Translations under genes and position numbers: made by a program
From: Croceicoccus pelagius
GTDB taxonomy: Bacteria > Pseudomonadota > Alphaproteobacteria > Sphingomonadales > Sphingomonadaceae
DNA length: 64,000 nt
Direction: 5' to 3'
Assembly (NCBI RefSeq): GCF_001661915.1
Contig: NZ_LYWY01000006.1
Location: 124,001 to 188,000, forward strand
The notes under the pieces: model-generated
What the model was told of the DNA's origin: nothing
Databases searched by the model: none
What the model saw: the letters and a program-made list of their open reading frames with translations, nothing else
Shown: positions 20,133-30,081 of the stretch, one piece after another
How the letters are laid out: each line of letters begins with the position of its first letter
How positions within the stretch are numbered: the stretch's first letter is position 1

Positions 20133-20522
20133 TCAGACCAGCAGGATCACGGCCCAGAAGGCCGCCGTCAGCAGAATGCCGACAAGGATCGAGATGATCG
20201 ACCAGGAATTGTTGCGCTCCACCTCGAAGCCCGCGCCGGCATCCAGCACGAGGTGGCGAATGCCACTCGACAGGTGGTTGAAGAAGGCCCACGAAATGCC
20301 GATCAGCACGATCATGCCGTACCATGTATCCGCGTGGCGCATGAAGGAAACGTAGCTTTCCGGCCCGCCGGCAATCGCGCCGAGGAACCAGAGCAGGACC
20401 AGCAGGCCCGCGACCGCAAGGCCATTACCAGAAACGCGATGCAGAATGGAGACGGCCATGGCCGGACCCCATTTCCAGATCGAGAGGTGCGGAGAGAGAG
20501 GCCTGTTCGCTGCCTTCGCCAT
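20133..20522 (-). CDS. sdhC: Succinate dehydrogenase cytochrome b556 subunit
   Basis: 129 residues. RPLSPHLSIWKWG is the SdhC N-terminal signature. HRVSG (His28) and LSSGIRHLVLDAG (His90) mark the quinone- and haem-binding region, and there are three membrane helices. I chose the ATG at 20522 (MAKAANRPLSPHLS) because upstream in-frame residues do not match the family. It is the first gene of sdhC-sdhD-sdhA. Confidence 0.93.
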   Translation of the reverse strand: MAKAANRPLSPHLSIWKWGPAMAVSILHRVSGNGLAVAGLLVLLWFLGAIAGGPESYVSFMRHADTWYGMIVLIGISWAFFNHLSSGIRHLVLDAGAGFEVERNNSWSIISILVGILLTAAFWAVILLV

Positions 20523-20711
20523 ATTATGTGTCCCCGTAGTCTTCTTGCCGTCAGCGACCGATACAAGAGGGCCGGTCGCAAAAGGCGTGCTGCGGGCGCG
20601 AATGGCAGGCAGCGCGCCGAAGGGCAAGAGGGCATTTACAGTCTTTTTGTCTAGGTATGGTGCCTGTCCCCCGCTTGCGGCGCCCTCTCCCCCGCCTTAA
20701 TCGAGCCGCTT

Positions 20712-20921
20712 ATGAACAAGGATGCATCAGGCGGGCGCACGGCGCTTATCATCGGAAGCATGGCGCCGCGCGGCGGGCCTTCCCTGCTGGCCGACATTCT
20801 GCTGGGCCGCGTGGCGGAGCCGGAAGAGATCGGCCGGATCGCCGCTTTCCGCGCGCTCGAGGCGCCTGCCAGCATGACCGGTGCGGTGATCGATGCGATT
20901 GGAGCGAGCTTTGTCCGCTAA
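20712..20921 (+). CDS. Short-chain dehydrogenase-like mini-protein, probably an internally deleted SDR remnant
   Basis: 69 residues. The first part (RTALIIGS) looks like the opening strand of an SDR Rossmann fold. It then jumps to LLGRVAEPEEIGRIAAFRALEAPASMTGAVIDAIGA, which matches the SDR C-terminus (GRxxxPEEIAxxxxFLxSxxASxxTGxxIxVDGG) with the final GG changed. The central ~170 residues including the NNAG, Ser, Tyr and Lys motifs are absent, so it cannot be a working SDR. The reading frame remains open, and its end overlaps the next gene's start, so it may still act as a translated leader. Confidence 0.45.
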   Translation: MNKDASGGRTALIIGSMAPRGGPSLLADILLGRVAEPEEIGRIAAFRALEAPASMTGAVIDAIGASFVR

Positions 20922-21804
20922 GACCTTCCTGCATGCACTGCCCGCGCTGGCTGTCGCGTCTTGCGCCGCGACAACCGTCGCACCCGTCCCCGAGTCCCCG
21001 CCCGCGTCCGAATGGGTGGCCGCCTGCGAGGACTGGGACGAATGGGACAAACCCGGCCCGCCCTTTCGAATCCACGGCGACACCTATTATGTCGGCACTT
21101 GCGGCATCTCTGCGATTCTCGTCACTGGTGATGACGGGCACGTGCTGATCGACACCGGAACGGTCGCGGGCACGGCGCACGTTCTGGATAACATCCGCAC
21201 GCTGGGCTTCGACCCTGCCGAAATCGCACTGTTGCTGGTCAGCCACGAACATTTCGATCACGTCGCCGGAACCGCGATGGTTCAGGAATTGAGCGGCGCG
21301 CGCCTTGTGGCGACCGGTCCTGCCGCCGAGGTGCTTGCGACCGCCCTGCCTGCCGAAAACGACCCGCAGTTCGGCGTGACCGATGCTTTCCCCGCCGCCC
21401 GCGTCGACGAGACCATCGGCGCGGTAGAGTTCGTGAAGCAGGGCAACTTGTCCTTCAGGCAGATGCCCACCCCCGGCCATACGCCGGGCGCATCATCGTG
21501 GCAGTGGATTTCGTGCGAAGACGGCGAGTGCGTCACCATTGTCTATGCCGATTCCATGTCGCCCATCAGCGCGGACGGCTACAAGTTCTCCGACCACCGC
21601 GAACTGCTGGACAACTATCGCCGCGGCATCGATTATCTCGCCGACAGCGACTGCGACATGCTGCTCACCCCGCACCCTTCGGCAAGCTGGATGCGCAAGC
21701 GGCTGGAAAGTGGCAGTCTTCTGGATAAAGTCGCCTGCCGGACATATGCCGAAGCAATCGGCGAGCGCCTCGATGCGCGGCTTGCCAAGGAGGCTGCCGA
21801 GTGA
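20911..21804 (+). CDS. Subclass B3 metallo-beta-lactamase, lipoprotein-type signal
   Basis: 297 residues from a TTG start at 20911, chosen because GGAG lies 6 nt upstream; an ATG at 20893 lacks a ribosome site and adds six residues. The signal peptide has a lipobox VASC (Cys18). All subclass B3 zinc ligands are present: His112-His114-Asp116-His117 (HEHFDH), His190 (TPGHTPG) and His255 (TPHP). YYVGTCGISAILVTGDDGHVLIDTG and KFSDH are B3 signatures. Predicted periplasmic beta-lactam hydrolysis; quorum-lactone or other hydrolysis cannot be excluded. The stop overlaps the prmA start (GTGA). Confidence 0.88.
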   Translation: MSAKTFLHALPALAVASCAATTVAPVPESPPASEWVAACEDWDEWDKPGPPFRIHGDTYYVGTCGISAILVTGDDGHVLIDTGTVAGTAHVLDNIRTLGFDPAEIALLLVSHEHFDHVAGTAMVQELSGARLVATGPAAEVLATALPAENDPQFGVTDAFPAARVDETIGAVEFVKQGNLSFRQMPTPGHTPGASSWQWISCEDGECVTIVYADSMSPISADGYKFSDHRELLDNYRRGIDYLADSDCDMLLTPHPSASWMRKRLESGSLLDKVACRTYAEAIGERLDARLAKEAAE

Positions 21805-22706
21805 GCTGGAAGATCGTCGCCCATGGATCGAAAGGAATGATTCAGGCCGCACTTGTCGCGCACGAGGACGTGCTGGACTGGGACTACGAAGTCGTGCTGA
21901 CCGGCAGCGAGATCGCCGAGGACAAGCCCGACGACTGGGTGCTGGAGGCTTATTATCCGCGCAAGCCGACGAGGGCCGACAAGCAGGCGCTGGCCGACTT
22001 GTTCACAGGCGGCGCGCCAGACCTGAAGTCGGAGAAGCTACCCGATGCCGACTGGGTCAGCCTGTCGCAAGCCGACGTCACCCCGATCCGCGCAGGCCGT
22101 TTCCACGTCCATACACCCGACTTCCCCGCCGATAACAGCGCGGGCGTGACCGACTTCTGCATCCCGGCGAGCCAGGCGTTCGGCACTGGACAGCATGAAA
22201 CCACGGCAGGCTGCCTTGCCATGCTGACCCAGATGAAGGCGCAAGGCATCGTCGTGCGCAACCACGCCGACATCGGTACCGGCACCGGCCTCCTTGCCTT
22301 TGCCGCGCGCGATCTCTGGCCGCAGGCGCAGGGCATCGCCAGCGACATCGATCCGGTCTGCGTCGGCGTGGTGGAGGACAACGCCGCGATGAACGGCATT
22401 CCGCTGGGCGACGGGCCGGGCCGGATTGTCATGACCGTGGCGGCGGGGACCGACAATCCGCTGATCCGGCACCGCGCGCCTTATGACCTGCTGATTGCCA
22501 ACATCCTTGCAGGGCCGCTGGTCGAACTCGCGCCCGATTTCGCCAAGGCCGTGGCGCCGGGTGGCAACCTGCTACTGGCCGGTCTTCTGACGACGCAGGA
22601 AGAAGCGGTTCGCCGCGCCCACTTCCGCGCCGGTTTCCGCCTTGCCCGCCGCATGACGAACGGCGACTGGTCGATCCTGTGGCTACGCCGGCGAAACGCG
22701 CGTTGA
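21801..22706 (+). CDS. prmA: Ribosomal protein L11 methyltransferase
   Basis: 301 residues from a GTG start that overlaps the upstream stop (GTGA), with AAGGAGG 8 nt before. FGTGQHETT and the SAM motif ADIGTGTGLLAFAA, followed by NxxAxxxxxxxNAAMNG and LLIANILAGPLVELAPD, are diagnostic of PrmA. It trimethylates amino groups of L11. The N-terminal substrate domain (1-~100) is present. The 3' end overlaps the next gene by 28 bp. Confidence 0.93.
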   Translation: MSWKIVAHGSKGMIQAALVAHEDVLDWDYEVVLTGSEIAEDKPDDWVLEAYYPRKPTRADKQALADLFTGGAPDLKSEKLPDADWVSLSQADVTPIRAGRFHVHTPDFPADNSAGVTDFCIPASQAFGTGQHETTAGCLAMLTQMKAQGIVVRNHADIGTGTGLLAFAARDLWPQAQGIASDIDPVCVGVVEDNAAMNGIPLGDGPGRIVMTVAAGTDNPLIRHRAPYDLLIANILAGPLVELAPDFAKAVAPGGNLLLAGLLTTQEEAVRRAHFRAGFRLARRMTNGDWSILWLRRRNAR

Positions 22707-23398
22707 AACTGGCGAGAGCAGTCTTCGGCTGGCTGGGGCTGGCCGTAGGCTGCTATTTCCTTGCCGGATGGGTGGGCTCGTCGATCCCCTCGCAACCTTA
22801 TTATAACGAGCCGCGACCGGGGGATGACGCAGTAGAAATCATAATCGCCACCAATGGCGTGCACACCTCGATCGCGGTCCCGCTGCGGAGCGCGGACATG
22901 GACTGGACCCGCGTCTTCCCGCCGTCAGATACGGCCAATCCGTTTCGCCTCTATACCCACGTCGCGATAAGCTGGGGCGAGCGAGCAGTCTTTCTCGACA
23001 CGCCGACATGGGGCGATCTCTCGCCGCTCACGGTCCTGCGCGTCATGAGCGTCGGCGGCGACGCGCTTTATCACGTAGAACACTGGGTCCGGCCCGCCCC
23101 CTCGCCCGATTTCCGAACGATCCGCATCTCTCACAGACAGTACCGCGCCCTCGTCCGCGCCCTGTTGCGCGACTTGCCCGAACGCACGCCGGACCGCGCG
23201 GTCTATGCTGGATATACCGATCAGGACGTCTTCTACGACGCGCTCGGGACTTACACGGTCTACAAGACCTGCAACGAATGGACGGGCGAAACGCTGCGCA
23301 TGGCGGGGATCGAGACCGGCGCGTGGACGCCCTTTGCCGGAAGCGTGATGAAGTGGGTTCCGCCTTATCGCGCGCACGGTTCACCGCCTATTCAATAA
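22679..23398 (+). CDS. DUF2459 / TIGR02117-family protein
   Basis: 239 residues. One N-terminal membrane helix (about 12-33) is followed by a periplasmic domain with IIIATNGVHTSIAVPL, HVAISWGERAVFLDTPTWGDL, EHWVRPAPSP and YTVYKTCNEWTGETLRMAG. The conserved His and Cys in TNGVHT and KTCN suggest a papain-like/NlpC-type active site, but function is not established. A GTG at 22679 overlaps prmA by 28 nt; a TTG at 22703 would be the alternative start. Confidence 0.8.
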   Translation: MATPAKRALKLARAVFGWLGLAVGCYFLAGWVGSSIPSQPYYNEPRPGDDAVEIIIATNGVHTSIAVPLRSADMDWTRVFPPSDTANPFRLYTHVAISWGERAVFLDTPTWGDLSPLTVLRVMSVGGDALYHVEHWVRPAPSPDFRTIRISHRQYRALVRALLRDLPERTPDRAVYAGYTDQDVFYDALGTYTVYKTCNEWTGETLRMAGIETGAWTPFAGSVMKWVPPYRAHGSPPIQ

Positions 23399-23418
23399 GT
23401 TGAGCCGAATATCCTTCC

Positions 23419-23751
23419 ATGCGCTACGCCCTTATCCCGATTTTCGCCCTTCTCGCCATCCCTGCCGCCGCGCAGGAAGAGCCGATGCACGATCATGAGG
23501 CACCGCGCGATTGCGTTCTGCCGCAGCAGATCGCGCCGTCCTTCAACAACACGCCGGCCGCGATGGAGCAGTCGCGCATCGCCGCCAACACCGTCCGCAA
23601 TGCCCACCGCGCCCGTGGCGGCGCGCTGCCGCCGATCTGCGGCAGCGAACACGATCCGCGCTCGCTCGAGGTGGTGGAGCAGGAAGACATGCTGGTCAGC
23701 GAAGAACCAATGGCGCCCGACGCTCCCGAAGCGGACAGCGCCGAGACCTGA
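23419..23751 (+). CDS. Small exported hypothetical protein, 110 aa
   Basis: The signal peptide MRYALIPIFALLAIPAAAQ is followed by ~90 mature residues: a His/Asp-rich start (EEPMHDHEAPRDC), an Asn/Ala helix region, two cysteines (DCVLPQQ and PPICGSE) that could form a disulfide, and an acidic tail. No family recognised. It follows the DUF2459 gene by 20 nt on the same strand and is likely co-transcribed. Confidence 0.65.
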   Translation: MRYALIPIFALLAIPAAAQEEPMHDHEAPRDCVLPQQIAPSFNNTPAAMEQSRIAANTVRNAHRARGGALPPICGSEHDPRSLEVVEQEDMLVSEEPMAPDAPEADSAET

Positions 23752-23755
23752 CCGC

Positions 23756-24331
23756 CTAAAGCGCCAGCCGCACAAGGTTCTGGTATTCGCTGAAATCGCC
23801 CGCTATCTCGAAGCCGTGCTTCAGGTACATCGACAGCGGCCCGTGATAATTGCTGGCCGCGGTTTCGGGCGACTTGGCAGGCTTTGCCTCTACCCATGAC
23901 AGGCCCTGCGCGCGGAAACCTTCCAGCGCGGTCTCCAGCAATTGGCGCGCAACGCCCTTGCCCCGCGCACTCGGCGCGACAAGGAAGCAGGTAATGATGC
24001 CTGTCGCATCACCCGCCTTGCCAGGCACATCATCCCCGCGAAACGCGCGGTAACCGTCCTTGCGTCCGGCATTGAGCCAGCCTACCGGCCGCTGGCCCTC
24101 CAGCGCGATCCAGCCGCGCATCGTACCGTCCGCGATTAGGTGGCACGCGTCCGTACGGTTGTCCGCGGCAGGTTCGTTCTCCCAGTCCCCGCACTGGTGG
24201 TCGTAGTGGTAGAACCGGCAATAACACCCGCTCCACCCCGGATTGTCGGCAAAGCCTTCACCGTCGAACAGTTCGAAGAACAGGTGCGCCCTGTCAGGCG
24301 TCAGCGGTACGATTTCGACCGTCATGGGCAT
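23756..24331 (-). CDS. GNAT-family N-acetyltransferase
   Basis: 191 residues. The acetyl-CoA pyrophosphate loop is in CFLVAPSARGKGVARQLLETAL (motif A, R/Q-x-x-G-x-G/A at about 122-130). The N-terminal NPGWSGCYCRFYHYD block is seen in a subgroup of uncharacterised GNATs. SMYLKHGFEIAG closes the fold. The start at 24331 has AAGGAG just upstream. Substrate unknown. It converges on the small exported gene with a 4-nt gap. Confidence 0.82.
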   Translation of the reverse strand: MPMTVEIVPLTPDRAHLFFELFDGEGFADNPGWSGCYCRFYHYDHQCGDWENEPAADNRTDACHLIADGTMRGWIALEGQRPVGWLNAGRKDGYRAFRGDDVPGKAGDATGIITCFLVAPSARGKGVARQLLETALEGFRAQGLSWVEAKPAKSPETAASNYHGPLSMYLKHGFEIAGDFSEYQNLVRLAL

Positions 24332-24374
24332 CGCTCTCCTTGAACGGAAATCGGCGATGCCCATCCGGCCCGCT

Positions 24375-25187
24375 TCAGTCCGCGCCGATGCGGTACAGCA
24401 CCTGTACGCCAGCGCCAACGTCGGGGCTGCCCTCGCTGAAGCCGGTGTAGCCATAGCCTTGAAGCAGCAGCGACGGATTGACCCTGAACGTCGCCGAAGC
24501 CGTCGCCTCGCTACGGTCGGGCGAAGTATCGAGCGCGCCCTCGCGCCACTCGTATCCAAGGCCCAGCGTCAGGCCCTCACCCGCAACGGCATAAACGCCG
24601 CCGCCTGCCAGCCAGACATCATCTAGCTGGTAGAGATCGTTTGACCCGTTGAACCGGCGCCCACCGTTCAGCGCGACCGAGACGTTGCCGAAGCTGTGGA
24701 GCACCTCGCCCATCGCGGTGAAGTCGGTCGTGCCGGTGCCGAGGTACTTGGCCTCCGACGCGGTGGGCAGCTTGACCTTTCCGATGACATCGAACCACGT
24801 CCGGTCGCCGATTGGCAGGGTATAGCCAGCAGACAAGTTGACGTCGCCGATGCCGCTGCGCGTATCGGTGACGACCGTATCGCCGGTACCACCGCCCGCA
24901 TTACCGTTGCCGTTGCCGCGCGTAACGCCGCCGTCGCCGGGAATGACTCCGTCGGGGCCGGTGACACGCACGTAAGGCACGGAGGCGCGCGCCCAGAAGC
25001 CGTCGCCCTGATACTTCACGCCGATCGGCACGGCCAGCATGTCGGTATCGACCACATCGCCGTAATCACCGGTCGAATAGTCGGCACCAAGGCTGAACTG
25101 CCAGTATTCGTCCGCGCTCGCTTGCACGGAGCATAGCGAGACCGCCAGCGCCGCAGAAGCCGCGGCACGCTTGAGAAAGACCTTCAT
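24375..25187 (-). CDS. Outer-membrane beta-barrel protein (transporter-like)
   Basis: 270 residues with a signal peptide ending near QASA-DEY (residue 25). The rest alternates in beta-strand fashion (YWQFSLGADYSTGDYGD, LAVPIGVKYQGDGFWARASVPYVRV, DVNLSAGYTLPIGDRTWFDVIGKVKLPTA), as in the MetA-pathway/phenol-degradation-type transporter family. A Gly/Asn-rich loop at about 92-106 is likely extracellular. The terminal residue is Asp rather than an aromatic. Role unknown. Confidence 0.7.
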   Translation of the reverse strand: MKVFLKRAAASAALAVSLCSVQASADEYWQFSLGADYSTGDYGDVVDTDMLAVPIGVKYQGDGFWARASVPYVRVTGPDGVIPGDGGVTRGNGNGNAGGGTGDTVVTDTRSGIGDVNLSAGYTLPIGDRTWFDVIGKVKLPTASEAKYLGTGTTDFTAMGEVLHSFGNVSVALNGGRRFNGSNDLYQLDDVWLAGGGVYAVAGEGLTLGLGYEWREGALDTSPDRSEATASATFRVNPSLLLQGYGYTGFSEGSPDVGAGVQVLYRIGAD

Positions 25188-25288
25188 GGATCCCCTCTTT
25201 CAGATTGTCTGATGACCACACGAGGGAAAGGAATACGACCGCCTATGGCAGCCGCGCCCCTCCCCCCTCGTGAGCAAATTGCGGTCGC

Positions 25289-25756
25289 TCAGGGACGACC
25301 GGGCTTTTCCGGCTTTTCCGGCTTCTCGGGCTTTTCGGGCCGCTCAGGACGCTCGGGCTTTTCGGCCTTGGCGATGCGCTCCGCCTTTTCGGGACGGACA
25401 TGCTCGACTGTGGTGGTCTTGTTGCCGTCCAAATCTACCGTCTTGGTCAGCGTGTGAACATTGCCGCTCGGCGTCGTGACCGTCTGGGTATAGGCCGAGC
25501 CGACGACGTTCATGACCGGATCGCCGTTTTCGTCGGTCATCGGCTCACCGTTTTCGTCGATAGCCTGCTCAAGGATGTCACCCTCTTCGCGAAGCACCTG
25601 CGCACCGTTGCCACCGGCGGTCGGTTCCATCGGCTTGCCGGCTTCCTCGACTTCGACGTCTTCGGGCGCGTCGCCGCTTTCGGCATCCTGTGCATAGGCC
25701 GTCATGGCCGATACGGCCAGGATCGCGGATGCGCCCGCGAGCATGATCTTTTTCAT
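25289..25756 (-). CDS. Exported protein with Lys-Pro-Glu repeat tail, 155 aa
   Basis: A signal peptide (MKKIMLAGASAILAVSAMTAYAQ) precedes an acidic linker, a compact central part (YTQTVTTPSGNVHTLTKTVDLDGNKTTTVEHVRP) and a low-complexity C-terminus built of EKPE/ERPE units (about 127-155). The start at 25756 is set by the signal peptide; an ATG 8 codons upstream is in frame. A perfect CtrA-type site and a short palindrome lie upstream. Function unknown; the tail might bind cell wall or other polyanions. Confidence 0.7.
   Translation of the reverse strand: MKKIMLAGASAILAVSAMTAYAQDAESGDAPEDVEVEEAGKPMEPTAGGNGAQVLREEGDILEQAIDENGEPMTDENGDPVMNVVGSAYTQTVTTPSGNVHTLTKTVDLDGNKTTTVEHVRPEKAERIAKAEKPERPERPEKPEKPEKPEKPGRP
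25299..25366. repeat. Short tandem repeats coding the KPE tail
   Basis: Imperfect 9-base units of the type GGCTTTTCC / GGCTTTTCG are repeated about seven times and encode (on the minus strand) Glu-Lys-Pro and Glu-Arg-Pro triplets. Such an array is prone to copy-number change without frameshift. Confidence 0.8.
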
Positions 25757-25776
25757 GATTATGTCCTCATGTCCCC

Positions 25777-25792
25777 GCACGTCAGCACGTGC
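25777..25792. promoter_or_regulatory. Palindrome upstream of the KPE-tail gene
   Basis: GCACGT (25777-25782) and ACGTGC (25787-25792) flank CAGC. It lies 21-36 bp upstream of the start codon, so it could be an operator or a leader hairpin. Confidence 0.4.
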
Positions 25793-25833
25793 GCTATTGT
25801 TCCCCTGATGAGGTCAGGGTGGGTGCCCACGCA

Positions 25834-25848
25834 TTAATCCCTTATTAA
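25834..25848. promoter_or_regulatory. Perfect CtrA-type site TTAA-N7-TTAA
   Basis: TTAA at 25834-25837 and TTAA at 25845-25848 are separated by exactly 7 bp, the full CtrA recognition form in alphaproteobacteria. It is 78-92 bp upstream of the KPE-tail gene start, a normal promoter distance, and also upstream of the ligA stop on the same strand. I found no other perfect copy in the window by eye. Confidence 0.55.
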
Positions 25849-25922
25849 AGCCGGGCCTTAACGCGGAATTCACCACGAGTTCAGCGACGGGCCGTGCCGC
25901 CGCTGCCGTGGGCGGAGAGCGG

Positions 25923-28022
<2,100 letters not shown>

Positions 28023-28069
28023 TCATGGTATCTAGCCGCCGGGGCGCGGAAATACAGGGGGACTGGTGA

Positions 28070-28555
28070 ATGACCGACAGGATTCTGAAGGCGATGGTCA
28101 GCGCCGTGGTGGGGCTGATGGCGCTGCTGTATGTGGCGCACAACATCGCAAACGTCGGCGCGGCCTACGATTTCTTCGTCTACACGACGAGCCACGCGGG
28201 ACAGGAAGCCTATCCGGTCACGCTTTTACCCGTGCCGCCATCGATCCTGATCGTCGTCGCCATGGTGCTGGTCTTCGCACTGGAGGCAGCCGCAGGCGTG
28301 CTGGGCCTCTATGGCGCATGGGTGCTGTTCAGCCTGCGCCGCCACGATGCGGCGAAGTTCGAAGCGGGCAAGAAATGGTCGAAGATCGCGATGGGCTGCG
28401 CGGTGCTCAACTGGTGGGGCCTGTTCCAGGGTGTTGCGGTAGCGGGATACCAGCTCTGGCAAATGGAACTGGGCGGCGGGCCGGACCACGGATCGTGGGT
28501 CTTCGGCGCGATCGCAATGATGAGCCTGATCTACATCTCGATGCGCGAGGAGTAG
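28070..28555 (+). CDS. DUF2165-family small integral membrane protein
   Basis: 161 residues with four membrane helices (about 7-25, 58-82, 107-127 and 140-156). MALLYVAHNIANVGAAYDFF and the WWGLFQGVAVAGYQLWQM block match the DUF2165 family. Function unknown. It converges on the S41 peptidase gene with a 1-bp gap between stop codons. Confidence 0.8.
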   Translation: MTDRILKAMVSAVVGLMALLYVAHNIANVGAAYDFFVYTTSHAGQEAYPVTLLPVPPSILIVVAMVLVFALEAAAGVLGLYGAWVLFSLRRHDAAKFEAGKKWSKIAMGCAVLNWWGLFQGVAVAGYQLWQMELGGGPDHGSWVFGAIAMMSLIYISMREE

Positions 28556-28556
28556 A

Positions 28557-29987
28557 TCATTCGTGCGCGGTCATGGCGACGACCGCCTCGACCGCGCGCC
28601 AATGCCCCGCGACAGGATCCTCATCCGGATAGACCGCGATATCGACCTGCGGCGGCAGGCCGGTTTCTTCATAAACGGTGCCGTCGGGCGCGGCGAAAAT
28701 CTCGTTGGACAGTTCCAGCAGCCAGCCATTCGGGAGCCTTTTTGCAAGCGGGGTGGAAAACGCACCGCGCGTCGTCTTGCCGATCTGGATAACATTCGGA
28801 TTCTGGCGAAGGGCAAGTGTCGCAAGCTCGCCGCCACTCACGGTCACATCGCTGGTGAGAACATAGACGGGCCCGGAAAAGCGCGGCCCGTCTGCGGGTT
28901 CGATCCGGTGTGGATAGGGCGCGCGACCGGAACCGCGCGCGCGGGTGGTAAAGCCGGTATAGGCACGGTCGGTGACTCGCCCCGGCAGGGCCTTGGCGAT
29001 CCGGTCCCAGCCTCCGCGATTGTTGGAAAGATCGATGATGACGGCATCGGCGTCCTGAAACGCGGAAAACGCCTCGTCCATGATCCTGTCGAATTCCGCC
29101 ATTTCCGCCTCGGCCCAGGCATCGCTGCCAAAGTCCTCCCGATCCGTGAATCCGCCCATCTGGAAGATCTGCAAATAGCCGACCCGTCCGTCGATCGTGC
29201 CCCAGACGATGCGATCGCGCCCCGTGTGATGCGCCGTATCGCCAAGCTTTTGCGTCGCCTGCTCGATCAGGCCGACAAGCCAGGCACTCTCACCCCCTTT
29301 GCGCGCCCGTTCCCTCGGCAGGGTTTCGCCCTGCCCGTCCTGAATGCGGCGACGTTCTCCATCGATCTCGCCGATCAGCTTGGTGTGGCTGTCGGAAAGC
29401 CCATCCATGTAGAGCGCCAACGCATCCCAAAGCGCGTCATCGTCCATCCCCGGACGCATCGCATCGCGCAGCTTTGCCGCACGCGTGTCGTGATCGGGCG
29501 GCCTGCGATCAAAGAACGCGTAATGGCGCTCGAAGGCATCGAGTAAAGCCGCAGCCACCGCCTTGGGCCCGGTGTCCGGTTCATCGCGGCATTGGGCTGG
29601 AAGTTCGGCAATCCGGTCGAACAGGACCATCGTATCGCCGCGAAGAAGCTGAAAAATCGCGCTGTCGCCATCCGGCATCATGCGAAAGAATCGATAGCCG
29701 ATCGAGTCCATTTCGCTCTGCGCGTCTTCGCTCGGCGGCAGGTAGCATGTGTCGCCGATCTCGTACTGCGTCACGCCTTGCGCATCGATGGCGAGCAAGC
29801 GGCCATAGCCGCGACTTTGCCACACGCCGCGCACTTGCGGTGCGCTGGTTCCGTCCGGCTGCTGAATCGCGCGAACCTCTCCGGCATCGATCCAGGGGCG
29901 TGAAAGGCCGCTGCCTTGCGGGGTGGCTGCACAAGAAGACAGCAGGAACGCGAATAGAGGGGCTGCAACTCGGGGCGTGATCCGCAT
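28557..29987 (-). CDS. S41-family (tail-specific) peptidase, lipoprotein
   Basis: 476 residues with lipobox LSSC (about Cys19). The catalytic domain is in the C-terminal half: GRVGYLQIFQMGGF, ADAVIIDLSNNRGGWD, then VYVLTSDVTVSGGELATLAL, where Ser of SGGE would be the nucleophile, and IGKTTRGAFSTP. There is no clear PDZ domain. The start at 29987 (MRITPRVAAPLFAFLLSSC) is chosen over an in-frame ATG 26 codons upstream because it begins the lipoprotein signal. Substrate unknown. Confidence 0.85.
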   Translation of the reverse strand: MRITPRVAAPLFAFLLSSCAATPQGSGLSRPWIDAGEVRAIQQPDGTSAPQVRGVWQSRGYGRLLAIDAQGVTQYEIGDTCYLPPSEDAQSEMDSIGYRFFRMMPDGDSAIFQLLRGDTMVLFDRIAELPAQCRDEPDTGPKAVAAALLDAFERHYAFFDRRPPDHDTRAAKLRDAMRPGMDDDALWDALALYMDGLSDSHTKLIGEIDGERRRIQDGQGETLPRERARKGGESAWLVGLIEQATQKLGDTAHHTGRDRIVWGTIDGRVGYLQIFQMGGFTDREDFGSDAWAEAEMAEFDRIMDEAFSAFQDADAVIIDLSNNRGGWDRIAKALPGRVTDRAYTGFTTRARGSGRAPYPHRIEPADGPRFSGPVYVLTSDVTVSGGELATLALRQNPNVIQIGKTTRGAFSTPLAKRLPNGWLLELSNEIFAAPDGTVYEETGLPPQVDIAVYPDEDPVAGHWRAVEAVVAMTAHE

Positions 29988-30081
29988 GGCCCAGGTTCTA
30001 CCGCAGTCAAAATCATTGGCAACAGGCACGGTGGAAGATGCACGGGAGGGGCCTTTCACCGCCACCCGTGCACCCCGTTCT

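Noticed and set aside
25299-25366. Short repeats suspected as a CRISPR array
   Set aside because: Units are 9 bp, contiguous, in frame and code for EKP/ERP triplets; there are no spacers or cas genes.
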